This document shows positions 53,531-62,239 of a stretch of 64,000 bases of DNA, piece after piece. Source of the DNA: Gracilimonas sp017641085 (GTDB lineage Bacteria > Bacteroidota > Rhodothermia > Balneolales > Balneolaceae); assembly GCF_046115515.1 (NCBI RefSeq), contig NZ_CP175953.1; one strand, 5' to 3'. Within the stretch, counting starts at the first letter, position 1. Every line of letters begins with the position of its first letter. A program made the translations under genes and the position numbers. The notes beneath the pieces are model-generated. The model searched no databases, was not told the DNA's origin, and saw nothing but the letters and a program-made list of their open reading frames with translations.

Positions 53531-55966
53531 TTACTTAATGAGCATCATTTTCCGGGAAATGCTCGTTTCGTTGGTTGAAAGCCGGTAGAGGTATAATCCG
53601 GAGGATAGTTTTCCGGCGTCAAAACTAACGGTGTGATTCCCTGCACTAAGCCTTCGATCCACTAAAGAAGCTACCTTTCTGCCAAGCACATCATACACAT
53701 CAAGATCTACCCGGCTCGCATTTGGAATGCGGAAAGAAATATTGGTGGTAGGATTAAACGGATTTGGATAATTCTGATTCAAAGAAAGTTCATTCGGAAC
53801 TTCAGCATCTCCCGTTCTTTCATTAGACACTACTGTGCGGTTGGGATATACTATCTCGAGATTATCCAGAAAAATGGCTCCGGAATATCGTTCACCGCTT
53901 TGCTGATCAGAGGCCAGCTTGATGCCTATCTTTTTTATGGTGATGGGATAATAGAAACTGCTAAATGGATCAACCGGGGTAATATCACTTGTTAGTGCCG
54001 GATAGATGTCAAACTCGGTGTTTTCGGCCCATTTTTTAACGCGGACGGTAAACAATTCATCGTTGTTATCTGCAAGTTCAAGTTCAATTAAATGCCTTTT
54101 ACCATCGGATCTTGCATCAAGGTTGATGGAATCCGGCACCCCAAATACCGGAATATCCGTTTCAAGGTATGCCCATACTTCCGGATCGTTGTCGTACACA
54201 AACTCATAATCCAGACGAACGGAGTGGGATCCTTCGGTAAACGTGCTGTCAACCACGGTGAGTTCAGAGTTTTGAAGATCTAAATTTTCTCCGCTCAGCG
54301 ACCAGCCTTCAAGATCCTCAAACCCGCTGACGGTTTCAATTCCTCCCCCGATTTGCACCTCAACTTCAACCGTATCAGAAATACCATCATAGGTTCCGAT
54401 GACGGGCGTGGTACCTTCTGTTTTACCAATAAACGTTCCGTCAATCACCTCTCCTACTTCCTCGCTACCCACCTGCCAGCTGATATCTGTATTACTTACC
54501 CCACGTTTTTGTCCGTCAAAATCAAAGGACTCATTGAAAAAGCTGAACTCGTAGGAACTGTCAGTAACTGCATATTTAGGGAAAAGGGAGAACTCGGTAA
54601 TTCCTTTCACGATCACCATCGCCGTGTCTTTCATGCCTTCATAATCCACATAGACATAACCGGTATCCGGGGAATTTCCGGCAGTAAAATTGCCTTCACT
54701 ATCAATGGTCGCAGTAAAGTTCTCGCTCAGGCTAAAGCTCAGTTTTTGAGGGTCGAGCTCAACCGGATAGTAGTTCTCATCGCTTCCCCGGGCTGTAAAC
54801 GTAAACGTATTGCCCCTGTATAATTTTTTGAATGTGGGATCGAGCTTTAAATGCTCCAGTTCTCCCGTTTTCTGCTTTGATGAAATCACCATCAATGCAT
54901 TTGCCACCGCGCGTTCTCCGCTTCCGTCAGAGGGATCATTGACTACCTGATTATGAACAACCATAGTTGTAGAACCGCCGCCATCAAGATTCAAAGCATT
55001 TTGCACTCCGAATCTTTTCATGAACTCGCCCATTTCCGTCAGGGTCATACCGGCACTGGTACTTTGCCGGCCATCTACCGTCAGCAAATATAGTTTTGTT
55101 GAATCAGCATTAAAACCTACTGCCGTACGGGGATGTCGCTCCGGCCAGTCGCCCTCATTATTTCCATCATTCAGAAATTTCCCGCGTCCGCCTACAACTT
55201 CTTTGATATCATCGAAACCGGGCATCAGTTGGTGATGCACAACTACGGTATCTCCTACTTCAAAGCCGTCCAGTATAGTTTTAGAAGTTCCGTGACCGGA
55301 TAAAACAAAGGTTGAATCTGAAAGTGCAGCATCTCCCGAGGTTGTTTTCTCTTTCACCACGGCTTTTACTTCCCCATTAACCACCCATTCATCCAGAGCG
55401 GTTAGAATAAGCTCTGTTCCAAACTCATTGGTTCCTGTTGAAGCTCCGTAGTAGTGATTGTAATAGACTAAAGCGTCCGTTGTTCTGCTCTGATTTACAC
55501 CCGTGATATCATATTCATTTCCACCCTGAAATAGCTTTCCGGTATAAGTGGTAGGATTTATGAACACCTTTTTTTCTTTAGTATATCCAAATACATCTCT
55601 GCTGATGGGCTTTTTTATGATCTCGCCTTTTATAACCTGCGCATTGGTCGGATTTCCTCCCCCATAAAAGTCGCCGTTCACCGCGGCAATAACCTGATGA
55701 CCTTCATAGGATTTTCGCTGGGCCATCGAGCTGGTTTGTTCATAACCTCCAAATGTATCCTGAGCTTTAACGGTCTCCAGTTTGGTATCCGGCCGGGTCA
55801 AATCTACTTCAACTACATCAAAAGTCCACGGAACGGAAGGAGCTTCAATGGTATAATGATACATGCCATCCCCGATTTGCTGAACACTCAGGGTGTCATA
55901 TTTTATCTGTGCAAAACTTGTGATGGAACACAGGAGGAATGTTAATAGCAAGATCAGTTTCTTCAT
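53531..55966 (-). CDS. secreted phosphodiester glycosidase (NAGPA-like) with T9SS sorting domain
   Basis: 811 residues: signal peptide (LILLLTFLLCSITSFAQ); phosphodiester glycosidase domain about 85-360, seen as VIAAVNGDFYGGGNPTNAQ, RHPRTAVGFNADSTKLYLLTVDGR and FGVQNALNLDGGGSTTMVV, the family signature; a Big_2-like Ig domain (FTFTARGSDENYYPVELDP); a carbohydrate-binding-like sandwich (FEDLEGWSLSGENLDLQNS); and a T9SS tail from NYPNPFNPTT. The human relative (uncovering enzyme) removes GlcNAc from a phosphodiester; bacterial ones may act on wall teichoic or exopolysaccharide links. ATG 55966 begins the signal peptide; the longer frame to 56005 is rejected. Bracketed by inverted repeats. Confidence 0.9.
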   Translation of the reverse strand: MKKLILLLTFLLCSITSFAQIKYDTLSVQQIGDGMYHYTIEAPSVPWTFDVVEVDLTRPDTKLETVKAQDTFGGYEQTSSMAQRKSYEGHQVIAAVNGDFYGGGNPTNAQVIKGEIIKKPISRDVFGYTKEKKVFINPTTYTGKLFQGGNEYDITGVNQSRTTDALVYYNHYYGASTGTNEFGTELILTALDEWVVNGEVKAVVKEKTTSGDAALSDSTFVLSGHGTSKTILDGFEVGDTVVVHHQLMPGFDDIKEVVGGRGKFLNDGNNEGDWPERHPRTAVGFNADSTKLYLLTVDGRQSTSAGMTLTEMGEFMKRFGVQNALNLDGGGSTTMVVHNQVVNDPSDGSGERAVANALMVISSKQKTGELEHLKLDPTFKKLYRGNTFTFTARGSDENYYPVELDPQKLSFSLSENFTATIDSEGNFTAGNSPDTGYVYVDYEGMKDTAMVIVKGITEFSLFPKYAVTDSSYEFSFFNESFDFDGQKRGVSNTDISWQVGSEEVGEVIDGTFIGKTEGTTPVIGTYDGISDTVEVEVQIGGGIETVSGFEDLEGWSLSGENLDLQNSELTVVDSTFTEGSHSVRLDYEFVYDNDPEVWAYLETDIPVFGVPDSINLDARSDGKRHLIELELADNNDELFTVRVKKWAENTEFDIYPALTSDITPVDPFSSFYYPITIKKIGIKLASDQQSGERYSGAIFLDNLEIVYPNRTVVSNERTGDAEVPNELSLNQNYPNPFNPTTNISFRIPNASRVDLDVYDVLGRKVASLVDRRLSAGNHTVSFDAGKLSSGLYLYRLSTNETSISRKMMLIK

Positions 55967-56057
55967 AGCTATAAAGGTTAGATTGAGTGATACATCCTGA
56001 AACAAACGGACAGGGATTGCTTAATTAGAAGTTAAGGTGGTTCAATATTAAACACTC

Positions 56058-56210
56058 GTCATTGCTGTAGAAGTCAGGTAATTCGAGGACAGTTTTGGTT
56101 AAACTGAGCAGGCAATCTCCCTAAATCAATAATCCCAAGTAAATCAAGGAGATCGCTTCGTCGCCATGCAAAAGAGTCCTGATTCACCATATGCTCCTCC
56201 TCGCGATGAC
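56058..56210. repeat. MITE-like element, copy 2 (inverted to copy 1)
   Basis: Its reverse complement follows copy 1 block by block: GTCATCGCGAGGAG, CAGGACTC, TGGCGAC, GCGATCTCCTT and GGGAGATTGCCTGC in the same order. The far end (56058 side) is decayed to GTCATTGCTGTAG. It occupies the leader of the phosphodiester glycosidase gene. Confidence 0.82.
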
Positions 56211-56271
56211 AGTTTGGTTTTTCATTCTAAAATAACTTCGACATAATGATCCTGTAAAGCCTTTGCGTCCC

Positions 56272-56361
56272 GGTCCGACGGCTTTAAGCCCGTCTGACCG
56301 TTGTAATTAAGCTTACCAGGCACATTCGGACCATCCATCAGACGGGTGATCCGTCAGATGG
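56272..56361. repeat. two REP-like hairpins
   Basis: GGTCCGACGG-CTTTAAGC-CCGTCTGACC (56272-56299) and CCATCAGACGG-GTGAT-CCGTCAGATGG (56335-56361) each have one mismatch and share the GACGG/CCGTC core. They fill the ~450-bp gap behind the metallophosphoesterase gene; otherwise nothing is seen there besides the MITE-like copy. Confidence 0.8.
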
Positions 56362-56415
56362 ATATCATGACCTGATGTACTTACGGTTAGAAGAATTCTT
56401 TATCTCAAACTCACC

Positions 56416-57432
56416 TTAGTTCTCAATTTCGGCGCGGTAAAGGCTATCCTGCCTTTGCTCCAGTTGTTGTCTGGTCTGTATTCTTTCCCTTTCCACGGTA
56501 TCATCAGGCTCCAGCTGATGCTCCCATTCGTACTCCACCGGGTACCACTTCAAAATGTCTTCCTTGCCAAGTTCAAATACCGTATATCCGGGTTTAAAAC
56601 CTAACCAGTTTCCACCCCACCATGCAGCAGAAGCAGACTGAGACGTTGTGTACCAAACATCATTAAATCTAAAATCCTCGTTGATATGGGTGTGCCCCTG
56701 CAGCAGTGCTTTCACATTATGACGCTCTAAAACATACCGCAGATCAATATTATCCTGCAAGATGAAAGGACTCATAGCCATCATCTCAAAATCGTTGTTG
56801 ATTTGCCCCTTATGAGAAAAAGCAGGCATATGCGAAACCAGAATAGCCGGCATGTCTTTGTGATCGCCAAGATCGTGGCGGAGCCAGTCCATTTGTTCTT
56901 CCCCGATCATGGGTTTATAGGCCGGGCCGTTCTCCCCTTCAAACTCAAAAATGGAATTCAACACTACAAAATGCCATCCCTTATGATTGAAGCTGTAGTA
57001 ATCTTTCTCCATCCCCAGCTCCTTCATAATCATTTTCCGGCCTATGCCTGGATGATCTTTCGGAACTTTTCGTCGGGAAGAGAGGCCGAGCACATCATGG
57101 TTTCCAATGCAATGATAATAAGGCACATTGAGCTCTTCTGTGATACTTCGATAAAGCCGTATGGATTCCTGATAAGTCTCAAGTTCGGTGTACAAACCGT
57201 CAAACACCATATCTCCACCCATTAACACTAAATCAGGGGCAGGATCAAGCGCATTAATGGATTGGATACACTTTTTATATCCCTCATGTCCTTGCCTGCG
57301 AGAGGTGACATGCTGGTCGGTCAGGTGGACAATTCGAAAGCTATCTTCATCGGAATGTTTACCGTTGAACAAAGTGCCCATTCCCAGGGCACTCAGTCCT
57401 ATGTTTCTTAAGAAAGATCTGCGGGTGGTCAT
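56416..57432 (-). CDS. Tat-exported metallophosphoesterase (calcineurin-like)
   Basis: A 338-residue phosphoesterase. The N terminus TTRRSFLRNIGLSALGMG is a twin-arginine signal. Metal-site motifs are complete: D-x-H in HLTDQH, GGDMVFDG, CIGNHDV, LVSHMPAF and LLQGHTHIN, as in CpdA/Rv0805-type and cell-wall-linked phosphodiesterases. The C-terminal ~40 residues are charged. Its ATG overlaps the stop of the glycosidase gene by one base (TAATG), so the two are translated together, suggesting joint action on a phosphorylated glycan (inference). Confidence 0.92.
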   Translation of the reverse strand: MTTRRSFLRNIGLSALGMGTLFNGKHSDEDSFRIVHLTDQHVTSRRQGHEGYKKCIQSINALDPAPDLVLMGGDMVFDGLYTELETYQESIRLYRSITEELNVPYYHCIGNHDVLGLSSRRKVPKDHPGIGRKMIMKELGMEKDYYSFNHKGWHFVVLNSIFEFEGENGPAYKPMIGEEQMDWLRHDLGDHKDMPAILVSHMPAFSHKGQINNDFEMMAMSPFILQDNIDLRYVLERHNVKALLQGHTHINEDFRFNDVWYTTSQSASAAWWGGNWLGFKPGYTVFELGKEDILKWYPVEYEWEHQLEPDDTVERERIQTRQQLEQRQDSLYRAEIEN

Positions 57433-59432
57433 TATTTAATCAGCGTCATTTTTCGAGTTAAGGAAACATCACCCCTGTTAAGCTGATAAATATAAATACC
57501 TGACGACAGTTCGGAGGCATCAAAATTAACGGTGTGCTCGCCGGCCGTCATATTTCGGCTGACCAGCTCGGTAACCTGCCTGCCCAGCATGTCAAAAACT
57601 TTCAACGTGGTAAAGCCGCTATTGGGTAAGTCGAAGGTAATTCGCGTTACCGGGTTAAAAGGATTCGGATAGTTTTGAGACAGGGAGATTTGCTCCGGTG
57701 TCTCCTCAACCTCCTCGTTTGAAACCACGATTCCACCTTCGGCAGCGGCTGTAGGCTCACTTTCTACATTGTTTCTGCTCACAGCTGTAACAAAGTACCA
57801 GTGACTTTCTTCGGATGGAGGAGCGATATCGGTATATGACGTCTCCCCGGTTACGGCAACCAGGTTATAAGGGCTTTCCATCTCCTCAACGGTATTTGGA
57901 GACGAACCGGCATCTACCCGGTAAACCGCGTATTTAATCAGCGTATCAACATGCCCGGCAGCAGATACTTTAGTCTGCACGTCAACTTCCGGCTTATCCC
58001 AGCTCAGCTCAAATACATATTCCTTTTCGGAATCCCTGTTTACCACCAAGTTTTGAGGGCTGTTCGGGGCCGTTGTATCTTTCCAGGCCATGGTTGGCTG
58101 CAGGGCTGCATACTTGTAGAAGTTCGTTTTCAGGGAATCCGCAAATCCTTTGGAAGAATAGGTGGTAATGTTGCTGGATCTGAAAAACACACTTCCGCTT
58201 ATGTTTTCATTATTCCTGTTATGTCGAATTTGACGGGGAATCTCATCGGCATCAAACAAGGTATTGGAAAAGGTACTGCTGCTGGAACGATAAAGTCCAT
58301 GCCCCGGATAGATATGGCGATCGTTAGCCACGGCCTGTTCTGCCCACCAGTCTGCAAGCTTGCCATAATCCTGGGCCGTCCCGAATCGGGTAAATGCCCA
58401 GTACAACTGAGGGGTTATATAATCAATTGTTCGTTGTTCCAGCCATGCTATACCATCACCGTAAATAACGCTGTAGGCATCCATCCCACTCGTGCCTTGA
58501 GGAATTCCGCTTTTCCAAATTCCAAAGGGACTGATACCGAATTTAACCCAGGGTTTTACAACCTGGATGCTGTCATGAAGCATCTCTACAAAAAGGTCGA
58601 TATTGTTTCTTCTCCAATCGTCTTTATTATCAAAACCCCGCGGATATTGAGCAAAGGTGCTGTCGTCCAGAGCTTCGTTCTCACTGGAACTGCCCATGTG
58701 ATTGGGAGGGTACGGATAGAAATAATCGTCAAAGTGGATTCCATCCACATCGTAGCGGTTTACTACATCCATCACCACCTTAACATTGTATTCCATTACC
58801 TCCGGCAGGCCGGGATTCATAATGGCAATTTTGTCATTCATTACAAACAGCCACTCCGGATGCTTATTAGCTACATGCAGAGAATCGCGTGCAGTAGTTC
58901 CGGGAAGCTTATTTTTTGAGTTCGCATCGTAGTATCTGCCGAGAAAAGGCTTCAGGCTTTCGTCGATGCTTTCATTGTTGAAAATCTTTTGTGTGAAATC
59001 ATCAGGAATTGTACGCATGGCGCGGTAAGGGTTCAGCCATGCATGAAGTTCCATTCCTCTTTTATGAGCTTCTTCAATTACAAATTCTAAAGGATCCCAA
59101 TATGGATCCGGTGCAACGCCTTCTTCTCCGGTCAAATACTTCGACCAGGGTTCAATATCTGAATCATACAGAGCGTCCCCTTCAGTTCTTATCTGAAAGT
59201 ATAAGGTGTTTATTCCCGCCGCTTTAAGGTCATCCAAACGGTCGGTTAAACTTTGCTTTTGAAAACGGACAGGCAAATCACCGGAAGCCGGCCAATCCAG
59301 GTTTATTACCGTTGCCATCCATGTGGCTCTGAATTCTTTTTTAGGGGGCTCATTTTGTTGAGCAATTGTACTGCCGGCAAGTAAAGTTGCAAATAAAAGT
59401 AGTATTGATTTTTTAAACGACATGATATTCAT
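57432..59432 (-). CDS. GHL10-family (DUF187, DigH/YngK-like) glycosidase with T9SS sorting domain
   Basis: 666 residues: signal peptide to STIAQ; a glycosyl-hydrolase-like 10 TIM barrel about 30-400 (EFRATWMATVINLDWP, GINTLYFQIRTEGDALYDSDIEPWS, ELHAWLNPYRAM, YDVDGIHFDDYFYPYP); an FN3-like domain about 450-560 (YVFELSWDKPEVDVQTKV); and a T9SS tail from NYPNPFNPVT. E. coli DigH of this family cuts glycan strands stripped of peptides, which is just what amidases produce. Start ATG 59432, with ATG 59423 possible. Upstream lies a terminator of the preceding gene. Confidence 0.92.
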   Translation of the reverse strand: MNIMSFKKSILLLFATLLAGSTIAQQNEPPKKEFRATWMATVINLDWPASGDLPVRFQKQSLTDRLDDLKAAGINTLYFQIRTEGDALYDSDIEPWSKYLTGEEGVAPDPYWDPLEFVIEEAHKRGMELHAWLNPYRAMRTIPDDFTQKIFNNESIDESLKPFLGRYYDANSKNKLPGTTARDSLHVANKHPEWLFVMNDKIAIMNPGLPEVMEYNVKVVMDVVNRYDVDGIHFDDYFYPYPPNHMGSSSENEALDDSTFAQYPRGFDNKDDWRRNNIDLFVEMLHDSIQVVKPWVKFGISPFGIWKSGIPQGTSGMDAYSVIYGDGIAWLEQRTIDYITPQLYWAFTRFGTAQDYGKLADWWAEQAVANDRHIYPGHGLYRSSSSTFSNTLFDADEIPRQIRHNRNNENISGSVFFRSSNITTYSSKGFADSLKTNFYKYAALQPTMAWKDTTAPNSPQNLVVNRDSEKEYVFELSWDKPEVDVQTKVSAAGHVDTLIKYAVYRVDAGSSPNTVEEMESPYNLVAVTGETSYTDIAPPSEESHWYFVTAVSRNNVESEPTAAAEGGIVVSNEEVEETPEQISLSQNYPNPFNPVTRITFDLPNSGFTTLKVFDMLGRQVTELVSRNMTAGEHTVNFDASELSSGIYIYQLNRGDVSLTRKMTLIK

Positions 59433-59445
59433 TTTTCATAGGTGT

Positions 59446-59474
59446 AAAAAAAAGGCAGCACAAGGCTGCCTTTT
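59446..59474 (-). terminator. Rho-independent terminator
   Basis: On the minus strand AAAGGCAGC-CTTGT-GCTGCCTTT is followed by a T run. It ends the beta-propeller gene and separates it from the GHL10/phosphoesterase pair. Confidence 0.9.
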
Positions 59475-59490
59475 ATCGGCTTATTGCCTG

Positions 59491-60885
59491 TTACTTAATC
59501 AGAGTCATTTTGTTCGTTAGACGAACGCCATTAGCCTGCAGCGAATAAATGTAAACGCCGGAAGACAGGTTAGAAGCATCGAAAGAAACAACGTGCTCTC
59601 CTGCATTCATTCGCGTATTTACAAGTGTTGCCACTTCACGACCTGTCATGTCATATACTTTCAGAGTAACCGGTCCGGCCTCGTTAATAGTATATTCAAT
59701 GTTAGTCGTTGGGTTAAACGGATTCGGATAGTTCTGGCTTAAGCTATAGCCTTCCGGAATCTCATTTTTGTTCTCATCTTCGTTAGATGTATAAACTTGA
59801 TCGGTGGTAAACTTCTGAAGATCCACCGTTGTTTCACCTGCACTGAATGAACCAATATAGGCAATGGTACCATCAGGGGAGAAATCAAGAGCACGAGGAC
59901 GTGCGTTGTCATAACCAGCTGTTACATCAGCACCAGCTGCCCATTGGATACTATCCAATCGTGTTTCGTCAGATCCTAATGTAGAATAGTCAAAGGCATA
60001 CCAGGTTTGTGGTTGAATACCTTCAGCTGGTACATCATTCAATGAACCTGAACCAATCCACAGGTTATAGGTTTGTGGATGCAGATCGAAGCTTTCTGCT
60101 TTATAACCTCTTAAAACAGTATCTGGTACAGCACCAAAGCTACTGAATTCGTCCGGACGTGAGTATTCCAGCACAGCCCCTAAGGTATATCCAGCCCACC
60201 AGACTTTGTTTCCATCAGGGGAAACCTGGAAGTCACGTGAAAAGCTTGAAGTAAGAGTAATGATCTCTTCAGGATTCTCGAGATTAGGATCGTACTTAAC
60301 GATAGGAGCATCTGTTGCTACTACAGCAGAAACGTAAACATTACCATCTCGGTCAGTAGAAGCTTCTGTAAGTGAACCAATTTCTGGAGCAACTTTAGCT
60401 AATACTTTACCATCTGAGTTCAGTTTGAATAATACGTTCCACTGAGAAATAATGATATTACCATCATAATCAGCTTCAATACCTCGACCGGATCGGGTAT
60501 CGTATCCTCCCGCTCCATCGTTTAATGAAGGATCCCAGTATCTACCCAGGGTGTCATTTGGTGTTTCTCCATCTTCCCATTCTAATACGGTAAGTGGTGA
60601 GAAATCAGCAGGTGTACCATCAGCATTGTAAACGTAAATGGCACGGGTACTTAATGTATCTGGCACCCCGTCATCCCCGAGATCTCTGTTAACAACTATA
60701 GTTTCAGTCGAATAAAATGACTGAACCCAAACTTTGCCTTCATTATCTACGGCTACACCATGTACCTCGAAGAAGAGATCATCTCCATCAGGGACAAATG
60801 TTGTGTCCTGCGTCCATTGTGCAAAAGCCAATGCCGGTAACAGCATAAAACTTAGCACCATTAATAGTTTATTCGTTTTCATCAT
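59491..60885 (-). CDS. secreted beta-propeller protein with T9SS sorting domain
   Basis: 464 residues: signal peptide to LAFAQ, then an NHL/SMP-30-like propeller of repeats such as VHGVAVDNEGKVWVQSF, GIEADYDGNIIISQWN, EASTDRDGNVYVSAV, RDFQVSPDGNKVWWAG and PRALDFSPDGTIAYIGS, and a T9SS tail from NYPNPFNPTTNIEY to the final LIK. Surface-bound or released binding protein; ligand unknown. It lies 64 bp after the IPT/TIG lipoprotein gene in the same direction, and the PorV-like gene precedes both. Confidence 0.88.
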   Translation of the reverse strand: MMKTNKLLMVLSFMLLPALAFAQWTQDTTFVPDGDDLFFEVHGVAVDNEGKVWVQSFYSTETIVVNRDLGDDGVPDTLSTRAIYVYNADGTPADFSPLTVLEWEDGETPNDTLGRYWDPSLNDGAGGYDTRSGRGIEADYDGNIIISQWNVLFKLNSDGKVLAKVAPEIGSLTEASTDRDGNVYVSAVVATDAPIVKYDPNLENPEEIITLTSSFSRDFQVSPDGNKVWWAGYTLGAVLEYSRPDEFSSFGAVPDTVLRGYKAESFDLHPQTYNLWIGSGSLNDVPAEGIQPQTWYAFDYSTLGSDETRLDSIQWAAGADVTAGYDNARPRALDFSPDGTIAYIGSFSAGETTVDLQKFTTDQVYTSNEDENKNEIPEGYSLSQNYPNPFNPTTNIEYTINEAGPVTLKVYDMTGREVATLVNTRMNAGEHVVSFDASNLSSGVYIYSLQANGVRLTNKMTLIK

Positions 60886-60949
60886 ATTTCTCCTTTGTAT
60901 CTGTTTATCGATAGGTCTTATTAGGTTATTGTTTTGGTTATCGTTTTAG

Positions 60950-62239
60950 TTAAAATCCGAAAATCCCGGCCCTTCTTCGGTCATACATGTCCAGGAAATT
61001 AATGCTGTTTTCTTCTCCACGAATGGTTACTACAGCAAATTCATCATCCCTCCAGGTTATACTTGTGGCACCGGGCTTTAGCATTCCTTCGTAGAAAGCT
61101 TCATGACGCCCATCAGGAAATACTCTTACCATACTTGGCTTCGATACATCATTAATTTCTCTGCCCGTTGTTATAATTAATTCACCGTTTGAAGCAAATA
61201 TCATATCTGAAACAGATCCTTCGTAATGCTGTCCATAATCAAAATATAGGCCTCCTTGTGTCAGGTTACCTCCTCCGTCAATGGTAAATTTCCAAACTTT
61301 TTGTCCGCCATCAATTTCTCCACCCACAAATAGTTCGTTGTTATTACTATAAAATGCAACCGAAGATAGTGCTCCTGCAAAGGGAGTCTTGGACTCATTT
61401 CTATTAGCCGTGTTGAATCTGTGAATTTGATCACTGTCTGCTCCTACAACCCACAGGTACCCGTTGTTATCAAAAACAAAATCACGAATCTTTAAGTTAC
61501 CGGAGGAAGAAGCCACCCAAACATCTTCCTGCAGGTCATTACCGAATTCTTTACTGAAAATGGCTCTCAGGTTCTGCTGAGCCATAAATAAATCACCATT
61601 CGGCCCCACTTCCATCGTGGAGTAAGCAGTAAAACGCATGGTACTGTCAGACGGATATGGGTTGTCGTTTTCATTTAATTCACCGGGATATCTTGTCATG
61701 TCGGTAGTGATGGTGCCATCGGGAGAAATTCTCGTGTACCTGATAATCCCATTCGTGTTAATAATGGTATAAATATTGTTTTGAGCGTCAACTGCAACAG
61801 GAGATGTTGGTGTATTACTTTCATCTACCCCGGGATAGAAACCAAATGGCTGAATAAGGTCATATTGATAGGGTTCACTGAAAAACTCGGCACCACGAAC
61901 GCCAACTCTTACATCCAGGTTATCACCCCAAATAGTGCCCGGCCGAACCACTAGGCGGGTTTCGGTAGCACTTTTAACCACGCCCGCCGAACCTCCAAAG
62001 TTTACGATTACGCTATCTGGATGTGAGGCAAAGTTTTCACCTATTATAATAACAGAATCCACTCCGGCAAGATATCCGTTTTCAGGAGTGATATTGGTTA
62101 CTACAGGATTTGGTTTTGACGGTTCATAGCCCGGATCGTACACACTATTGCCTTCTTTACAGGAGATCAATCCGGTAGCTAAAACTGCTAATAATACGAG
62201 ACGATTTATTTTTCTGAACTTCATACTTACTAATGTCAT
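60950..62239 (-). CDS. IPT/TIG-domain lipoprotein with beta-propeller
   Basis: A 429-residue lipoprotein (lipobox LISC, Cys27). Residues ~45-125 form an IPT/TIG Ig-like domain (PVVTNITPENGYLAGVDSVIIIGENF). The rest has propeller-like repeats (SPVAVDAQNNIYTII, STMEVGPNGDLFMAQ, RDFVFDNNGYLWVVG). ATG 62239 immediately follows the PorV-like stop (TAAATG) and has AGGA 6 bases ahead; ATG 62224 is an alternative. Members with this build occur beside PorV-like genes; role unknown. Confidence 0.85.
   Translation of the reverse strand: MTLVSMKFRKINRLVLLAVLATGLISCKEGNSVYDPGYEPSKPNPVVTNITPENGYLAGVDSVIIIGENFASHPDSVIVNFGGSAGVVKSATETRLVVRPGTIWGDNLDVRVGVRGAEFFSEPYQYDLIQPFGFYPGVDESNTPTSPVAVDAQNNIYTIINTNGIIRYTRISPDGTITTDMTRYPGELNENDNPYPSDSTMRFTAYSTMEVGPNGDLFMAQQNLRAIFSKEFGNDLQEDVWVASSSGNLKIRDFVFDNNGYLWVVGADSDQIHRFNTANRNESKTPFAGALSSVAFYSNNNELFVGGEIDGGQKVWKFTIDGGGNLTQGGLYFDYGQHYEGSVSDMIFASNGELIITTGREINDVSKPSMVRVFPDGRHEAFYEGMLKPGATSITWRDDEFAVVTIRGEENSINFLDMYDRRRAGIFGF

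Noticed and set aside
53323..56210. Insertion sequence or transposon around the phosphodiester glycosidase
   Set aside because: Flanking inverted repeats exist, but no transposase or target duplication is seen, so only repeats are called.
57951..58919. 322-codon open frame on the + strand
   Set aside because: Lies wholly antisense to the GHL10 glycosidase gene, whose motifs are clear; the + frame has no recognisable domain.
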